64,000 bases of DNA, taken from Acanthamoeba castellanii str. Neff (Eukaryota > Discosea > Longamoebia > Acanthamoebidae). The notes under the pieces are model-generated. The model had not been told where the DNA came from and did no database searches. It worked only from the letters and a program-made list of their open reading frames with translations. The stretch covers positions 134,333-198,332 of the forward strand of contig NW_004457675.1 of NCBI RefSeq assembly GCF_000313135.1, given 5' to 3'. A program made the position numbers and the translations under genes. Every line of letters begins with the position of its first letter. The first letter of the stretch is position 1. This document shows positions 11,387 through 25,972 of the stretch, in pieces.

Positions 11387-12335
11387 TTACAGGGCGGAGC
11401 CGCACTCGGAGCAGAACTTGCCGCCGGCAGCGCGCGAGCCGCACTGGCTGCAGAACTTGCCGCCGCCGCCCGAAGGGGCGGGAGCGGGATCGGCTGCAGA
11501 CACAAAAGAGGACGAGCCACGTTGATAGAAATCAGACAACAGCCCATGCGCGCTGGTCACATGCCACACAACGCGTGCCACAACGCGCCGGGGCTAAAGC
11601 GGATCGCAGACGTACCGGCACGAGTAGCGTAGCCTCCACTGCCTCCAGAGCTCACGGCTGTTGTGTGTGTGTATGTGTGCGGTGAAGAGAGATGGGCGTG
11701 AGGAGTGAGCTTCGACACGTCAACGTGCCGCCGGCGGGTTGCGTAGAGGGAAGGAGAAGGGCCGGGGCGAGAGACGTACGCGCAGAGTGCTGCACCTTGC
11801 CGGCGGCACCGCCCGACACATGCGAGTCGATGGAGTTGCCAAAGCCGTAGCTGCGCCCAGGCGAGAAAGATGTCAGGCGTCGGTGCGCGTGTAGTGCGAT
11901 GGTGGTGGACAGTTTTGGTGGGATGCGGCGGCAGCGTACCCCTTCAGGCCGATGACGGACGAGTAGCAGGGCTTGCAGTAGAGCGAGCCGTTGTTCTCGG
12001 CGAACTGGCCGGGCTGGAGCGCCTTGGTGCACTGCTTGCACTTGAGGCTGAAAGCCGCGGCAATGTTTTACAAAAAGTCGATTAATTCATCTGCGTGCGG
12101 CAATCGAATAAATTGTAGCATGAGCGGGGGGGGGTACCAGAGGCGATGGTAATCGCGGCCAAGGGCACTGACGCGCTCGGCAAAGTACACGGTCTTGCTA
12201 CAGCTGTAAATTGCGAAAGATGAGCGCTGATCAGTAATGTTGCGAGTAGTACTAGGAGATGCGCCGCCGCGGCCTAGCAAGATTAAAAAACGGCCAAAAA
12301 TAAATTGAAAAATCGTACGTGGGGCACTTGGACAT
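11387..12335 (-). CDS. LIM-domain protein with C-terminal zinc ribbon
   Basis: The start ATG (12333-12335) opens MSKCPT. A phase-matched junction leads into CSKTVYFAERVSALGRDYH, then CLKCKQCTKALQPGQFAENN and SLYCKPCYSSVIGLKGYGFG. Together these make one LIM domain with the expected Cys/His zinc ligands, close to CRIP/CRP-type single LIM proteins that bind actin-linked partners. A Gly/Ala-rich linker follows, and the last exon encodes KFCSQCGSRAAGGKFCSECG (stop 11387-11389), a compact zinc ribbon. Several introns of 50-200 bases separate these pieces. The LIM plus zinc-ribbon combination is less usual than the tandem LIM of CRP proteins. A cytoskeletal role is inferred from the family. Confidence 0.8.
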
Positions 12336-12662
12336 CTTGTGTTGGCTGGGGGTGTGTGGAGTGGTCGATCTAGTGTGGCGGTGAAAGGAAAGCCTTTCTT
12401 TGGATGGAGTGATGGGCTCGTGGGTGGGGGCTCGCTGGGGAAATGTGAGGCGACCAACAGTCGGCCGCTGCAAATTGCGGTCCTCCCAAGATCCGGGAAA
12501 AATCCTCCGACCGTCGCCCAGCCACGCCTCAAGAAGAAGACCAAGGAAAGAGTTGAAGAAGAGGGTTGAAGTGGCAACGACACAATGAAGGGGTTGGAAA
12601 ATGTAAGTCCTATTTGCAATGGGTTGTTGAAGATGACGATGATGGTGATGATGTCCAACACT
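12336..12662. other. Intergenic: LIM promoter and GDH 3' flank
   Basis: About 330 bases with no gene seen. It holds the LIM gene's upstream region and the GDH 3' end. AT-rich stretches alternate with GC-rich sequence. Confidence 0.5.
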
Positions 12663-14706
<2,044 letters not shown>

Positions 14707-15204
14707 GTTGTGTTGTGTTGTTGGCGGTAACGATCAAAGCAAGGCGGCGACAACAAAGAAGAGAAACCCAGAAATTCGACCCCGCCAAAGAGAAGCGACT
14801 GCGGCTGTATGAAAAACGAGAGGTGGGCCGATCATCACACATTCCACAACCGCCAACAACCGGCGATCCGGAACCATCTGAGGAGTGAGGCAACGGCCGC
14901 CTAAGGTGGCGGGACAACGAGGATATGATTATGCCGACATCGCCGTTGCGTTAAATCAAACAGCCAATCTAAAAATACCTTCTGAAAAGAGAACACACGA
15001 AAACTGTGGCTTTTCAAACTGCCTGCCAAAATCAAAGGCCAACCAAGGCGCCAATAGCAATCATTAGAACTTTTGGCGCGAAACCACCGCCCAAAGCGCG
15101 GGAAAACGCTCGGAGTATAAAATCCGCAGGGCGAGTCTTCGTCATTTTTTCAGACGCCTGCTCTTCACCAAGCCGACTCCTTCGACGCATTCCAAGCCTA
15201 CATC
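14707..15204. promoter_or_regulatory. Divergent promoter, GDH / beta-tubulin
   Basis: A TATAAAA box at 15116-15122 lies about 85 bases upstream of the tubulin ATG. CCAAT boxes are at 14964-14968 and 15051-15055, with GCGCGAAA/GCGCGGGAAA-like motifs between about 15075 and 15105. Confidence 0.7.
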
Positions 15205-16689
15205 ATGAGGGAGATCATTCACATCCAGGCAGGTCAGTGCGGTAACCAGATCGGTAAGAAGTTCTGGGAGGTCATTGCCGATGAGCATGGAATCGACGGT
15301 ACTGGCAAGTACATTGGAGATGACCCCCTCCAGCTCGACAGAATCAACGTCTACTTCACGGAGGCCAGCGGTGGTATGTCTGCGCCACTCCTCCAAGAGT
15401 CCTTTAATTTCGCATGCCGCACTCGGCACAGGAAATTGCGAATGGCTAACGCGGTCGCCTCACTCCTATCAGGCAACTACGTGCCCCGCGCCGTGCTTGT
15501 CGATCTCGAGCCCGGCACCATGGATGCCATCCGCTCGGGTGTGCACGGCAAGCTCTTCCGTCCCGATAACTTCGTCTTCGGCCAGAGCGGCGCCGGCAAC
15601 AACTGGGCTAAGGGTCACTACACTGAGGGTGCTGAGCTCGTCGATTCGGTGCTCGATGTCGTGAGGAAGGAGGCCGAGAATTCCGATCTGCTCCAGGGCT
15701 TCCAGGTCTGCCACTCGCTCGGAGGCGGTACCGGCTCGGGCATGGGTACCCTTCTCATCTCGAAGATCCGCGAGGAGTTCCCCGATCGCATGATGTGCAC
15801 CTTCTCCGTGATGCCGTCGCCCAAGGTCTCCGACACTGTCGTCGAGCCCTACAACGCTACCCTTTCGGTCCACCAGCTCGTGGAGAACGCCGATCAGGTG
15901 ATGTGCATCGATAACGAGGCCCTCTACGACATCTGCTTCCGCACCCTCAAGCTGTCCAACCCCAACTACAGCGACCTCAACCACCTGGTCTCGCAGGTGA
16001 TGAGCGGTGTCACCGCTTCGCTCCGCTTCCCCGGCCAGCTCAACTCGGATCTGCGCAAGCTCGCCGTCAATCTCATCCCCTTCCCTCGCCTCCACTTCTT
16101 CATGGTCGGCTACGCTCCCCTCACTGCCCCCAACTCCACGGCCTACCGCAACTTCAACGTGGCCGAGATTACCCAGCAAATCTTCGATGCCAAGAACATC
16201 ATGGCCGCCTGCGACCCTCGTCACGGACGCTACCTCACCGCCTCGGCCGTCTTCCGCGGTAAGGTCTCCACCAAGGAAGTCGATCAGCAGATGCTCAACG
16301 TCCAGAGCAAGAACTCGAACTACTTCGTCGAGTGGATCCCCAACAACATCAAGTCCTCGGTGTGCGATATCGCTCCCGCGGGCCAGAAGATCACTGCCAC
16401 CTTCCTCGCCAACTCGACCGCCATCCAGTCGCTCTTCAAGCGCGTCTCCGACCAGTTCCAGGCCATGTTCAAGAGGAAGGCTTTCCTCCACTGGTACACC
16501 GGCGAGGGCATGGACGAGATGGAGTTCTCTGAGGCCGAGAGCAACATGAACGATCTCGTCTCGGAGTATCAGCAGTACCAGGAGGCCGGCGTCGACGAGG
16601 ACGAGGCCTACGAGGAGGGCAGCGGTACCGACCTCGGCGAGTCTTCTGTCGACGGTGGCGAGATCGGCCTCGAGGAGGACACCTACTAG
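15205..16689 (+). CDS. Beta-tubulin
   Basis: Beta-tubulin pairs with alpha-tubulin to build microtubules. The N-terminus [17 protein letters not shown] holds the MREI element that mediates tubulin mRNA autoregulation in animals, and the GTP signature [10 protein letters not shown] follows. One intron (15374-15472, 99 bases, GTATGT...CAG) is a multiple of three and fully open, so a naive reading inserts 33 false residues after EASGG. Splicing restores [20 protein letters not shown]. The mature protein is then 461 residues, against about 445-450 usually, because the acidic tail is longer. It ends GLEEDTY with a terminal Tyr, reminiscent of tyrosinatable alpha-tubulin tails. TATA and CCAAT boxes lie upstream, and AATAAA is at 16713. 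Confidence 0.97.
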   Translation: MREIIHIQAGQCGNQIGKKFWEVIADEHGIDGTGKYIGDDPLQLDRINVYFTEASGGMSAPLLQESFNFACRTRHRKLRMANAVASLLSGNYVPRAVLVDLEPGTMDAIRSGVHGKLFRPDNFVFGQSGAGNNWAKGHYTEGAELVDSVLDVVRKEAENSDLLQGFQVCHSLGGGTGSGMGTLLISKIREEFPDRMMCTFSVMPSPKVSDTVVEPYNATLSVHQLVENADQVMCIDNEALYDICFRTLKLSNPNYSDLNHLVSQVMSGVTASLRFPGQLNSDLRKLAVNLIPFPRLHFFMVGYAPLTAPNSTAYRNFNVAEITQQIFDAKNIMAACDPRHGRYLTASAVFRGKVSTKEVDQQMLNVQSKNSNYFVEWIPNNIKSSVCDIAPAGQKITATFLANSTAIQSLFKRVSDQFQAMFKRKAFLHWYTGEGMDEMEFSEAESNMNDLVSEYQQYQEAGVDEDEAYEEGSGTDLGESSVDGGEIGLEEDTY

Positions 16690-16712
16690 ATCATTATACT
16701 CTTTCTAAAAAG

Positions 16713-16718
16713 AATAAA
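16713..16718 (+). terminator. Polyadenylation signal of beta-tubulin
   Basis: AATAAA lies 24 bases after the tubulin stop codon. Confidence 0.7.
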
Positions 16719-17297
16719 CTTGGAGTTTGTTCTCCTTTCTGTACATATCTACGAGCAGCCGCAGCACCCCGCACACGACCACTTTGCTGTACTCTTGCTT
16801 CACGTTCCGCTTCGTCTTGCTACGCTCTCGCGTTTGTGGGCTTTCGCGCCCGGAGTTGGGGAGCAATTCTGGGTTTGGCAGGGAAGACTGCTATTTAGGT
16901 TTTGCCCGGCGCTGACAGAGACCGTTGGGCTGAGCGCCACTGTTGTATCTTCGGCCATTCGAGACGATTGCGCATCAGCGAGAAGGCACCACGCAAAAGG
17001 AGACTCGCCGCAAACGCCTTCTAAATCAAAGTTCAGGTAATTCACTTCGATTCTTAGGGGGCGTGGCGGCAGATGGAGCAGCTCGGTGCATGTTTTTTCG
17101 TTTTTGGGGGCGAAGAGGAAAGCGAAGAGAAAAATTTTTGGGAGCGCAAAACAACAACACGGACAAGAATCAAAGTCGTGGCCGTCAAAGGCCGCAAATG
17201 ATCACGAATCGCAACCGCTCCATGCCCTTATTTTATTTCATTTTTTTGATTTTATGATCACAATCTCTGTTCTGCTGGCTGCCAGATCTCCTTGAAG
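16719..17297. other. Intergenic between beta-tubulin and SMARCC
   Basis: About 580 bases with no recognised gene. The last 80 bases before the SMARCC ATG are T-rich. Confidence 0.5.
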
Positions 17298-20200
17298 ATG
17301 TCGTCGCTTACGCGCTCCAAGTCGGGAGCTAACGTCAAGCACTACGAGACGTCCGATTTCATCAAACACTTCGAGCCCATTCGGCGTGCGTTGGCGGACA
17401 CCGTGCCCGACGTGACCGCCAAGAGCCTGGCACAGCTCACCGCCGAGCTGCTCACCTTCCAGGAGTCCGCCCTCGGCCGCGATGTACGCACCCTTTGCAC
17501 CGCCACTACCCGGCCCATCGCGCCACCTTCTCTCTCAGTCGCGATGAGGCCCCTCATCCGTTCTCGCTTACGGCAGGGCGACTGCCGCGACCTCACCAAG
17601 CTCCCGCTCAAGCTGTTCCACGACTACTCGCCCGAGGGCTCGCTCCGCACCATCCTCTCCGCCTGCTTCACCTTCAAGGAGGCGCAGCACCTGCGGCGAT
17701 TCGAGTTTCAGAACCCGCAGAAGAAGGAGCGCAACCTGCAACTCATCGGTCTCATCGAGGAGACCCTTGTGGTAACGTCTTAGATGATCCCTTCTTCTTC
17801 GTCGTCTTCTTCTTCTTCCACCAGCTCGAGCTAATCTCGTTCGCGCACGAGCAGAAGGCGGGCCAGCTGAGCTACCCCCGGGTCATGCTGTCGTCAACGG
17901 TGCCGGCCAAGCACGCGGCCAAGCTGAAGGCCATCGTCAAGGCCCACCGGGGCGTGCTGGTCGCGTCCCCACACGAGGCCACGCACGTGGTGGTCAAGGA
18001 CGCGCCCCGCGACCCGGCCGAGGACCCGGCCCTCGACTACCTGCGCACGATCGAGGTCAAGGGCAAGCAGGCCCTCGTCCACTGGTGGTACTACCCCGAC
18101 TCCTACGACGCGTGGCTGCCGGCGGCCGAAGTCGAGGGCGAGGCGTCGCCGCAGGAGGAAGACCACGACGGCCCCTGGGTGGTGGTGCGTGTCCACGGCT
18201 GCCCTACCACCTCCAAGCTCCAGCTCCACACGCGAGTAAAGCAAACTCATGTGACACCACACACACACACACACACAAACACACAACGCGTTCGTGCGGT
18301 CCTCTGAGCAGCAAGAGCGATGGCTCACGGACCTGGACCGCTTCAACGAGTGGATGAACGAGGTCGACTACGAATCGGATGGTACGCCACTTGGTGGCCT
18401 CCCACACGCGGCTGGCCACCAGCTGACGCCGGTCTCCCCTCTTTATTTTACATAATTTATGCAGACAAGCCGCCGGAAATGGCTGATGGGTCGCCGGCCA
18501 AGACCAGGGGAGGCCGTGCCCGCGGGGCTTCCAGGGCGCGGGCGCGCAAGGCGTTGCCGGCTTCGGTCGCGCGCACGGTCGCCAAGAAGCGGAAGGACAT
18601 GGACATCGACGACGGCGACGATGACGATGACGACGGCAAGAAGGACACAAAGAACAAACAGAGCAAGAAGGGCGAGGGCGAGGAGCAGGAAGATGAGGAG
18701 GGGGAGGGGGAGGAGATGGAAGAAGACAACGGCAAGTCGCCGTCGCGCAAGAAGCGGCGAACGAGCGACAAGGGCAAGAAGAAGGTGGGCGCCACCGAAG
18801 AGGGCGAAGGCGCCGCCGCAGCCGCCGCCGCCGGCAAGGTCGACGAGAACGGCAGCAGCAAATCGGCCGCCGCCGCGCCATCGACATCCGCCGTTGCCGC
18901 CGCTCCGTCGTCCCTGGCGCCGCCCACCTCGTCGGCGCCGTCCACGCCCCTGCCCCCGACTTCCCCCGCCGCACCCCACCCATCGTCGCTGTCTTCGTCG
19001 TCTGCGCCTTACGCCGCTGCCGGTGCGCCGCCCTCGTACGGCTACGCCGGCCCGTCTGGCGGCTACCCCACCACCGGCGGCCCTCAGAACACCAACCCCT
19101 ACGCCTACTCGGCCGGGCCGTCGTCCTATGGGTACACTCCCCCCCCCCACACGCCCTACTTCTCGCTCGTGGTGGTGGTCTGACGCACCACGACGCGGTG
19201 TGTCCGAACTGCAGCTCGGCTGGCGGTGCGCCGGCGCGGCAGATGGCGCCGGGTGCGGCCTCGCCCTACGCCGTTTCGAGCCCCGGGCTCTCCTATGCCG
19301 GCTCCCCGCTGCCCGGTGGCGGCCAGCCCCGATCCGTCCCCGTGCAAGGTGGCCTTCCCCCCAACCCTCGCCACCACCTTTGCGACAAAGCTCTCTCTCT
19401 CTTCCCCCCCCCTCTAACCGATCGATTCTCTTCGCTTCTTCCCAGGGAGTCCGTATCCCGCCAGCGCCGGCATGTCTCCGTACAGCTATCAGGCGGGTCA
19501 ACCGCCCCGCTCGGGCCTCGCCACCTCCTACACTCCTGGTACTCCCCCAGTGTGTGTCGTGTGTGCCGTGTGTGTGTCGTGTTGTCTAACCCTCGCTCCG
19601 CCCCACACTGTGCGTGATGATATAACGCAGGCCCGATGGGTTCGCATATGCCCGGGCGCACGCCCCAGCCGCTGATGGGCGTCAGTGGCGGCGGCGGTGG
19701 GTCCTATCCGATCGGGGGCGGGCTGTCCTACGCGCCCGGTCAGCGCCCAGGCGGCGGCGCGCCCGGCCAGGCGCCGGTGCAGCCGGTGGTCTACAAGCGG
19801 CCGCCGGGCACCCCCGGCCCCGCGCCCTCGCTGACGCGCCAGCCCAGCTCGGCCGGCCGAAGGCCCGGCGGACCCGACCCGCGGCAGCTCATCACCACCC
19901 TCGCCAACATCTCCCAGCTGGGCAATCTCAACCTCAAGCTACCGCCGCTGCCCCCTCTCCCCGCCGACGTACCATTTCCCCTCGCCCTCGCCGGCGCCAC
20001 AGGCAGAGTGTGCGTCGATACTGACAGTCACGTGTGTGATTAGGCGCCTATCATCAACCCGGCCGCGGCGCAGTGGTTCAAGGCCGACGAGATCCACGAC
20101 ATTGAGAAGCGGGCTCTGCCAGAGTTCTTCAACGGCCGGTCCAAGTCGAAGACCCCCGAGATGTACGTATTGGATTACGCGCTCTCTCCCTCTCCCCTGG

Positions 20201-22982
20201 GCGCCGCTCTTCCACATGGCGGTGATAGTGATGTTGTTGACTCTCATTTATTGACCACACACACACACACACACCACACACAACACAGTTACAAGGAGTA
20301 TCGCGACTTCATGCTGGCGGCCTACAAGCAGAACCCGCAGCACTACCTCACCGTCACCGCCTGCCGCCGCAACCTCGCCGGCGATGTCGGCGCCATCTTG
20401 CGGTTCGCTCGCTCCCCCCCTCAACAGGCCCTTTTGATTCTTTTTTTCCCGCTCAACTCATCGTCACACTCCATTGCAGGGTGCACGCCTTCCTCGAGCA
20501 CTGGGGCCTGGTGAACTACCTGGTGCCGTCCAACGTCAACCTCACCAAGTACGGCGCCCTGCAGCCGCCCACGGCCGCCGCCGCCCCTGGGGCCACGTCG
20601 CCATCGTCGTCGTCGACCTCCACCACTTCGACCGCCGCGCCCGCGCTCGTCCCGTCGACGGGACCCTCGGGCGCCGCGATGGTCGTGCCCGCGGGCTCGC
20701 CAGCTGCAGCCCCGTCCTCGCCCAGCGCCAAGTCGGGGGCGCCGGGCATCGCCGCGCTGGCGCCGCAGCCGGCGACCAGCGCCGGCGCCAATCTCGCGCT
20801 GCACCCGACCATCATCCCCAACATCAGGCCCCCCGAGCCCGCCCAGGCCACCCTCCCCAAGGTACTCCCACGCTCTACCCAGTCTTTGTCCGCCAATCGG
20901 CAGATTGTCTGAACGTTGACTTGATGGGAAAAAAACCGGGTTTCTGACGGGAAAAACGTGGTTTGCTGCAGCATTTGTGCTCGGTGTGCGGGTGCGTCTG
21001 TTCGATGGTGCGGCACCGGCATCTGTACAAGGACATGGACGTGTGCACGGCGTGCTTCGCCGCGGGCAAGTACCCGGCGCACATGACCTCGGCCGACTTT
21101 GTCAAGATCGACAGCACGCTCGAGGACCTGCGCGACGAGTGGTCCGACCAGGAGACCCTGCTCCTGCTCGAGGGCCTCGAGATGTTCGGCGACAGCTGGA
21201 ACGACATCGCCGAGCACGTCGGCTCCAAGACCGTCCAGCAGTGCGTCCTTCATTTCCTTCGCCTTCCCATCGAGGTGCGCACTTCCTTCTCCGACGCGTG
21301 TGCGTGTGCGTGGTGTTGGTCTCACATAGTCGCGGTGTGCAGGATCCGTATTTGGAGGACCAGCTGGCGAGGTTCGTCGGCGTCGGGCCCAAGTCCGTGG
21401 TGGAGGAGCCCCACCCGTTCGCCGCCGCCGCCAATCCGCTCATGACCATGATCGCCTTCCTCTCGTCCTCCGTCGACCCTCGAGGTTCGCCTCCCGCCCG
21501 CTCTTATTTCTTTTCCTCTTTGTTTTTCTCACGCACAATCGTTGCGTCACACACAGTCGCGGCGGCGGCAGCACAGGCCGCTCTGGCGGTGATCTCGGGA
21601 AGGAGCAAAGAAAAGGAAAAGGAAAAGGGCAAAGAGAAGGTGGAGACGACCAAGGCATCGAGCGACGATGCCCACCAGGGCGAAGGTGGTGAAAAGGAGG
21701 CCGGTGCCGCGATGGACGTGGATGCGTCGGCCGTCAAGAGCGGCGAGAAGTCTGCAGCGGAGAACGGCGGCGGCGACAAGGCGGACGCCATGGAGGCCGA
21801 GGCGGAGAAGCCCAAGGAGGAGAACGGCAAGGAGAAGGAGGACCACGACAACAAGTCCGCCGGCGACGGCGCCGCTGGTGAGGCGGTGGCCAAGTCCGTC
21901 GAAGACGACGGCTCCTGGTCGGTCGAGGAAGAGGGCAAGGGCGAGATTCCTCTCTCGTCCACCTCGAGGTACCACCCCTCCGTTCTGTGTATCGTGTCTT
22001 GGTCGTGTCGTGTCGTGTCGTGTCGTGTCGTCCGGTTCGAGCGCTCAGACTGGTGATCTATGTGGCATTGCAGTGGCGAGGCGAAGGAGAAGCAGGAGGA
22101 GACGGCGGCCAACAAGATGGACATGGGCACCCAGATCGACTCCGATGAGGTCAAGGCCGCCGCCGCTGCCGCCATCGGCGCCGCCGCAGCGCGAGCCAAG
22201 GTGTTGGCCGATGCCGAGGAGCGCGAGATTCAGCGACTGGTGGCCATGGTCGTCGAGGTACAGCTGCGCAAGCTCGACGCCAAGCTCGAGCACTTCCACC
22301 AGCTCGAGCAGGTTCTCGAGAAGGAGCGCTTGCAGGTACCCCATCACCCCCATTCTCCCCTTTCCACGGCGCAACCCAACACTTTATATTTCTCTTTAAT
22401 TTATACATATAGATGTATTAAAGAGAAATAATATGTCTGTTTATTTATATGTTTGTGTTAACTTATATATTCGTTTCCCGCCACCAGCTCGAACAGGAGC
22501 GACAGAAACTGTTCGCCGAGCGCACGGCGCTGAAGACGGCGCGCATTGCTGCGTCCGGTGGTGCGGCGCAGCCGTCGCCCGCGCAGGTGGGCAGTGGCGG
22601 CTTCCCGCTGCCGGTCTCGTCGCCGGCCGCGCAGCCCTTCTCGCCGTCGGGGTCGACGCCCGAGGAGCGCGAGCGGCTCGACCGCGAGCGGCAGCAGCGC
22701 ATCAAGGACGCCCAGCAGCGGCTCGAGGTGGAGCGACAGCAGGTCTACGGCCAGCACCGCCCCGCCGCCGCAGTGGCCGGCCAGCGTCAGCCGTCGCCCC
22801 CGCAACAGCAGACGACCACCGCAGCCAACCAGCCTTCTCCGTCGGCGATGGGTGGCGGCGGCGGCGACGACGTGGCGAGCTTCATGCAGCTGGACATGGT
22901 GCCAGATGCGCAGGAGGCCCTCACAGATGGCGCTAGCCAGCTGTCCGGCGACTCAGTGCAACAGCTGCCACCCTCGCTCTAG
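17298..22982 (+). CDS. SMARCC: SWI/SNF complex subunit SMARCC/SWI3
   Basis: This is a scaffold subunit of the nuclear SWI/SNF remodelling complex. Many exons give, in order, the animal-type N-terminal module ([67 protein letters not shown]), a basic Lys/Asp-rich region, and a long Pro/Gly/Ser/Tyr-rich segment (about 18900-19800). SWIRM follows ([20 protein letters not shown] to [12 protein letters not shown]), then a ZZ-like finger ([24 protein letters not shown]), SANT ([19 protein letters not shown] to [12 protein letters not shown]), and the C-terminal helix ([31 protein letters not shown]) that packs in the complex. The start at 17298 precedes the first conserved block. Yeast Swi3 lacks the N-terminal module, so the layout is metazoan-like, while the ZZ finger recalls Rsc8 and plant SWI3D. 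Intron borders in the Pro-rich part are uncertain. Confidence 0.92.
22001..22031. repeat. (TCGTG)n pentamer repeat in SMARCC intron
   Basis: About five consecutive TCGTG units lie near the 3' end of an intron. This is one of many CACGA/TCGTG-type simple repeats in introns of the window. Confidence 0.8.
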
Positions 22983-23439
22983 TTCCCATCTCCTTCTCGA
23001 GGTGCTACAATTTTTATTTCCGGCACGCAGTTGGGTGCGGTAATATCTTTTTTGAGAGAGGTCTAAATAAGGTAAGCCATGCCAAAAACCACCACCACCA
23101 CAGGAACGTCAGAGCCAACATGTCCAGCTTATTGGTTAGGCTATAAGTGCATGCAAGTGTTGTCCCGAATCAATCACCTGTGACCGGAGCTGTTAACCTG
23201 TCGCTCGCGAGCGAGGGGCAAGACTGTTTGATAGGCCTTTCCAGTTGACAAACTTGACCTGCGGTGAAGCTGCCGTTCTGATTGGATCTGAGACCCTTCC
23301 AGGTTTACAGGGCCAGCACCACCACAAGAGAGGTTCCTCAGCGCATCTCTCTCAAGACAGCATTATCACCAGTACAGACCACAGAGTCGCCAAGGCCACA
23401 TCCTTCCACCCCAGCCATCACCACCACCCGACCTCGACC
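22983..23439. other. Intergenic: SMARCC 3' flank and receptor promoter
   Basis: About 460 bases with no gene seen. Weak CCAAT-like (TTATTGG near 23130) sequence lies upstream of the receptor start. Confidence 0.5.
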
Positions 23440-25929
23440 ATGTTCTGGGCCTTTATCTCCTTCTTGCTGCTTCAGTCTTGTGGTACATGAGCGTCAGGCT
23501 TGAGGCCCTCTTCTAGCACTAAACGCTTGCGCTCACATCTATTCCCTCCCGCAGCAGACTCAGTGCTGCTCCACGGCGCGGGTACGCCCAACCCCCAGGA
23601 AGTGTTCGATGCCTGGACCGCCAGCTATCGCTACGTTCGAGATGACGTCAGGTAGAGCCACCGCCACTGGCAGTGTTGTGCGTGACCTATTCAAAATCCA
23701 TGGCCTACCATTGTGATGTGCAGCATCACCTACAATGGGTCCACTGTGGTCAGGGGTTTGTTGGACTACTCCCGAGGTGTTGTGGTAAGCCCCCCCCCCC
23801 GCATCTTGTGGCTCCAATTCGGCCTTGGACCAGTGACAAAGCCTGGCGCTATGTTGTGCTTCCGGTGTGCACGCGAGGGGCGGGCGAGGCTTGACACGCC
23901 ATGGCCGCCTGCAAACAATAAGATGGGCCATATTGTAGATTTTGATTTTAGATTTTTGATTCAGCGTCTCTCCCTCCTCAACTTTGTTGTTTCTCGTGGC
24001 CAGGACTTCTTGGGCACGGACCTCGGCATCACGTCCCCGGTCTCTAGCGACTTCGACAACCTGCTCCAATTCCCGCTCTTTGGCCAGGCCATGGTGGTGG
24101 CGTACAACCTGCCGATTGCAGCCTCTGATACCTTCCTGGTACGTTCCTTCCTGGGCGCCATCACACCACACCGCACACGCTTACCCTATGAGACATCGTC
24201 GATCGTGCGCAGGTGCTTGATAGAAGCACGCTGGGTGCGATTTGGGCAGGCGCGATCACGACCTGGGACGACCAGCGCATCAAGGACCTCAATCCGCCCG
24301 CCGTAGCGGCCATACTGCCGGCGGCCAACATCGCGCTCGGCTACACCAGCAGCAACCAGGTGTCGTTCGCCCAGGTGTTCAAAGTGGCCATGTCCAGCTT
24401 CAGCGACACCTTCCGTACTGCGCTCGCCGCGGCCAACGATTCGTTCGCCCGCATGCCGCCCGCCCTCGCCGGCCACGCCTTCGAGGCCGGTACTACAAGC
24501 AGAGAGCGCGTGGCGTGGCTGAAGGTATTCGAAGCTTCCCGCTGTGTGTGATGGTGCGTGTGATGCGTCGTCGCTCACACAGTGCGTCAGAACACGACGT
24601 ACGGGATGACGTTTGTGCGGCAGGCCATGAGCGTCGCGGCCGGCCTGTCGTGGGCCAACATGGTCAACAAGGCTGGCAAGACGGTGGAGCCCAGCGTGTC
24701 GACGGTGCAGGCGGCCATGAGCCAATTCGCTCGCAACTTCAGCGCGGGCGACCTCACGATCGACATCGTAGATGCGCCCGGTGATGAGTCGTGGCCGCTC
24801 TCGTACCACACCTTCTTGGCCTTCAACCGGAGCGTGACAGCCCTGGACTGCACCAACATCCAGGAGCTCACTCGTTTCATCGCGTGGGCTCTTACCAACG
24901 AAGAGTACGCACTCACCACCCACGACACACGCCACACGCCACACGCACGCACGCACTCACACCTGTTTTACAGAGCATCCACATTAGCGATCACAAGCGG
25001 AGGTGTGCCGATAGATGTGAGCCTGCGCAAGTACATCATCGACCGCTTCAATGACTTTGAGTGCAACGGCGAGAAGGTGGCGAGCACGTCGTACCTCATC
25101 GGCACGGGTCCTCCCCTTCCGCTCTACTCGGCCTGGACGGTGGCCTTCTCCACGGCGCAGGCGACATTCAAGTACTTTAGCTCGACGTCGTTGCAGGCCA
25201 AAGAGCAGCTGATCGCGTTCGGCGAACAGTTCGGCACCACGAGTACTGGGCTCGAGGCCCGGTGGTATGAGGCCATCGATGACGTGGCCCTTCTGCCGGC
25301 CACCATTTACGCCGTCGTGCCAGGTACCCGGGGCAAGCCAGCCATCAAGCCCACACTCATTCTCCCTTGTCGGTCACACTCATGCCAAACACCATGGCCC
25401 GCAGGTTACAACCTGCGAGAGTTGAGCGGGCTGGAGCTGGTGCTCGACTTTGACACCATTGCTGACATATACCTCGGGCACGCACGCACGCACGCACGCA
25501 CGCACGCGCTTGCCTTGGCTGTGCGAGAAGCTGACGTCCGTAGTTTGGTCCCAGGGAGATCACGATGTGGGACGATGCGCGCATCAAAGCCCTCAACACG
25601 CCAGAGGTGGCCGCGGCGCTGCCCGCGCAGGCTATCCATGTGGTCGTACAGTCGGTGGAGACGGCCATCACCCAGCTGTTCACCACGATGCTCAGCGCCG
25701 TCATGCCCAAGTTCGCGGTCCAGGTGGGTGCTGGACCGCTGGTGACCAGTCCCGTGCAGTCTTACAACACTACGACCGCCGTCAATAGCAACGACGCGTT
25801 GCCCAGGGTCCTGGCCGATACTGACTATGGGTTTGCGTTCGTCACCCTGTACGACGCCACACTGGTACGTCTCACCTTTCCTATGGTCGCCTCACCCTGT
25901 GCCGAGAGAGACTCATGCCCAAGGGCATT

Positions 25930-25972
<43 letters not shown>

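Noticed and set aside
15469..16491. A 340-codon minus-strand frame opposite beta-tubulin
   Set aside because: Shadow of the tubulin reading frame, with no independent features.
17484..17580. In-frame extra segment of SMARCC between 17484 and 17580
   Set aside because: The frame is open, but it separates two halves of a conserved block (FQESALGRD and LTKLPLKLF) and has splice-like ends, so it is treated as an intron.
22020..22060. GGTTCGAG as a tRNA B box
   Set aside because: No A box or cloverleaf around it, and it lies in a SMARCC intron. No tRNA gene was found in the window.
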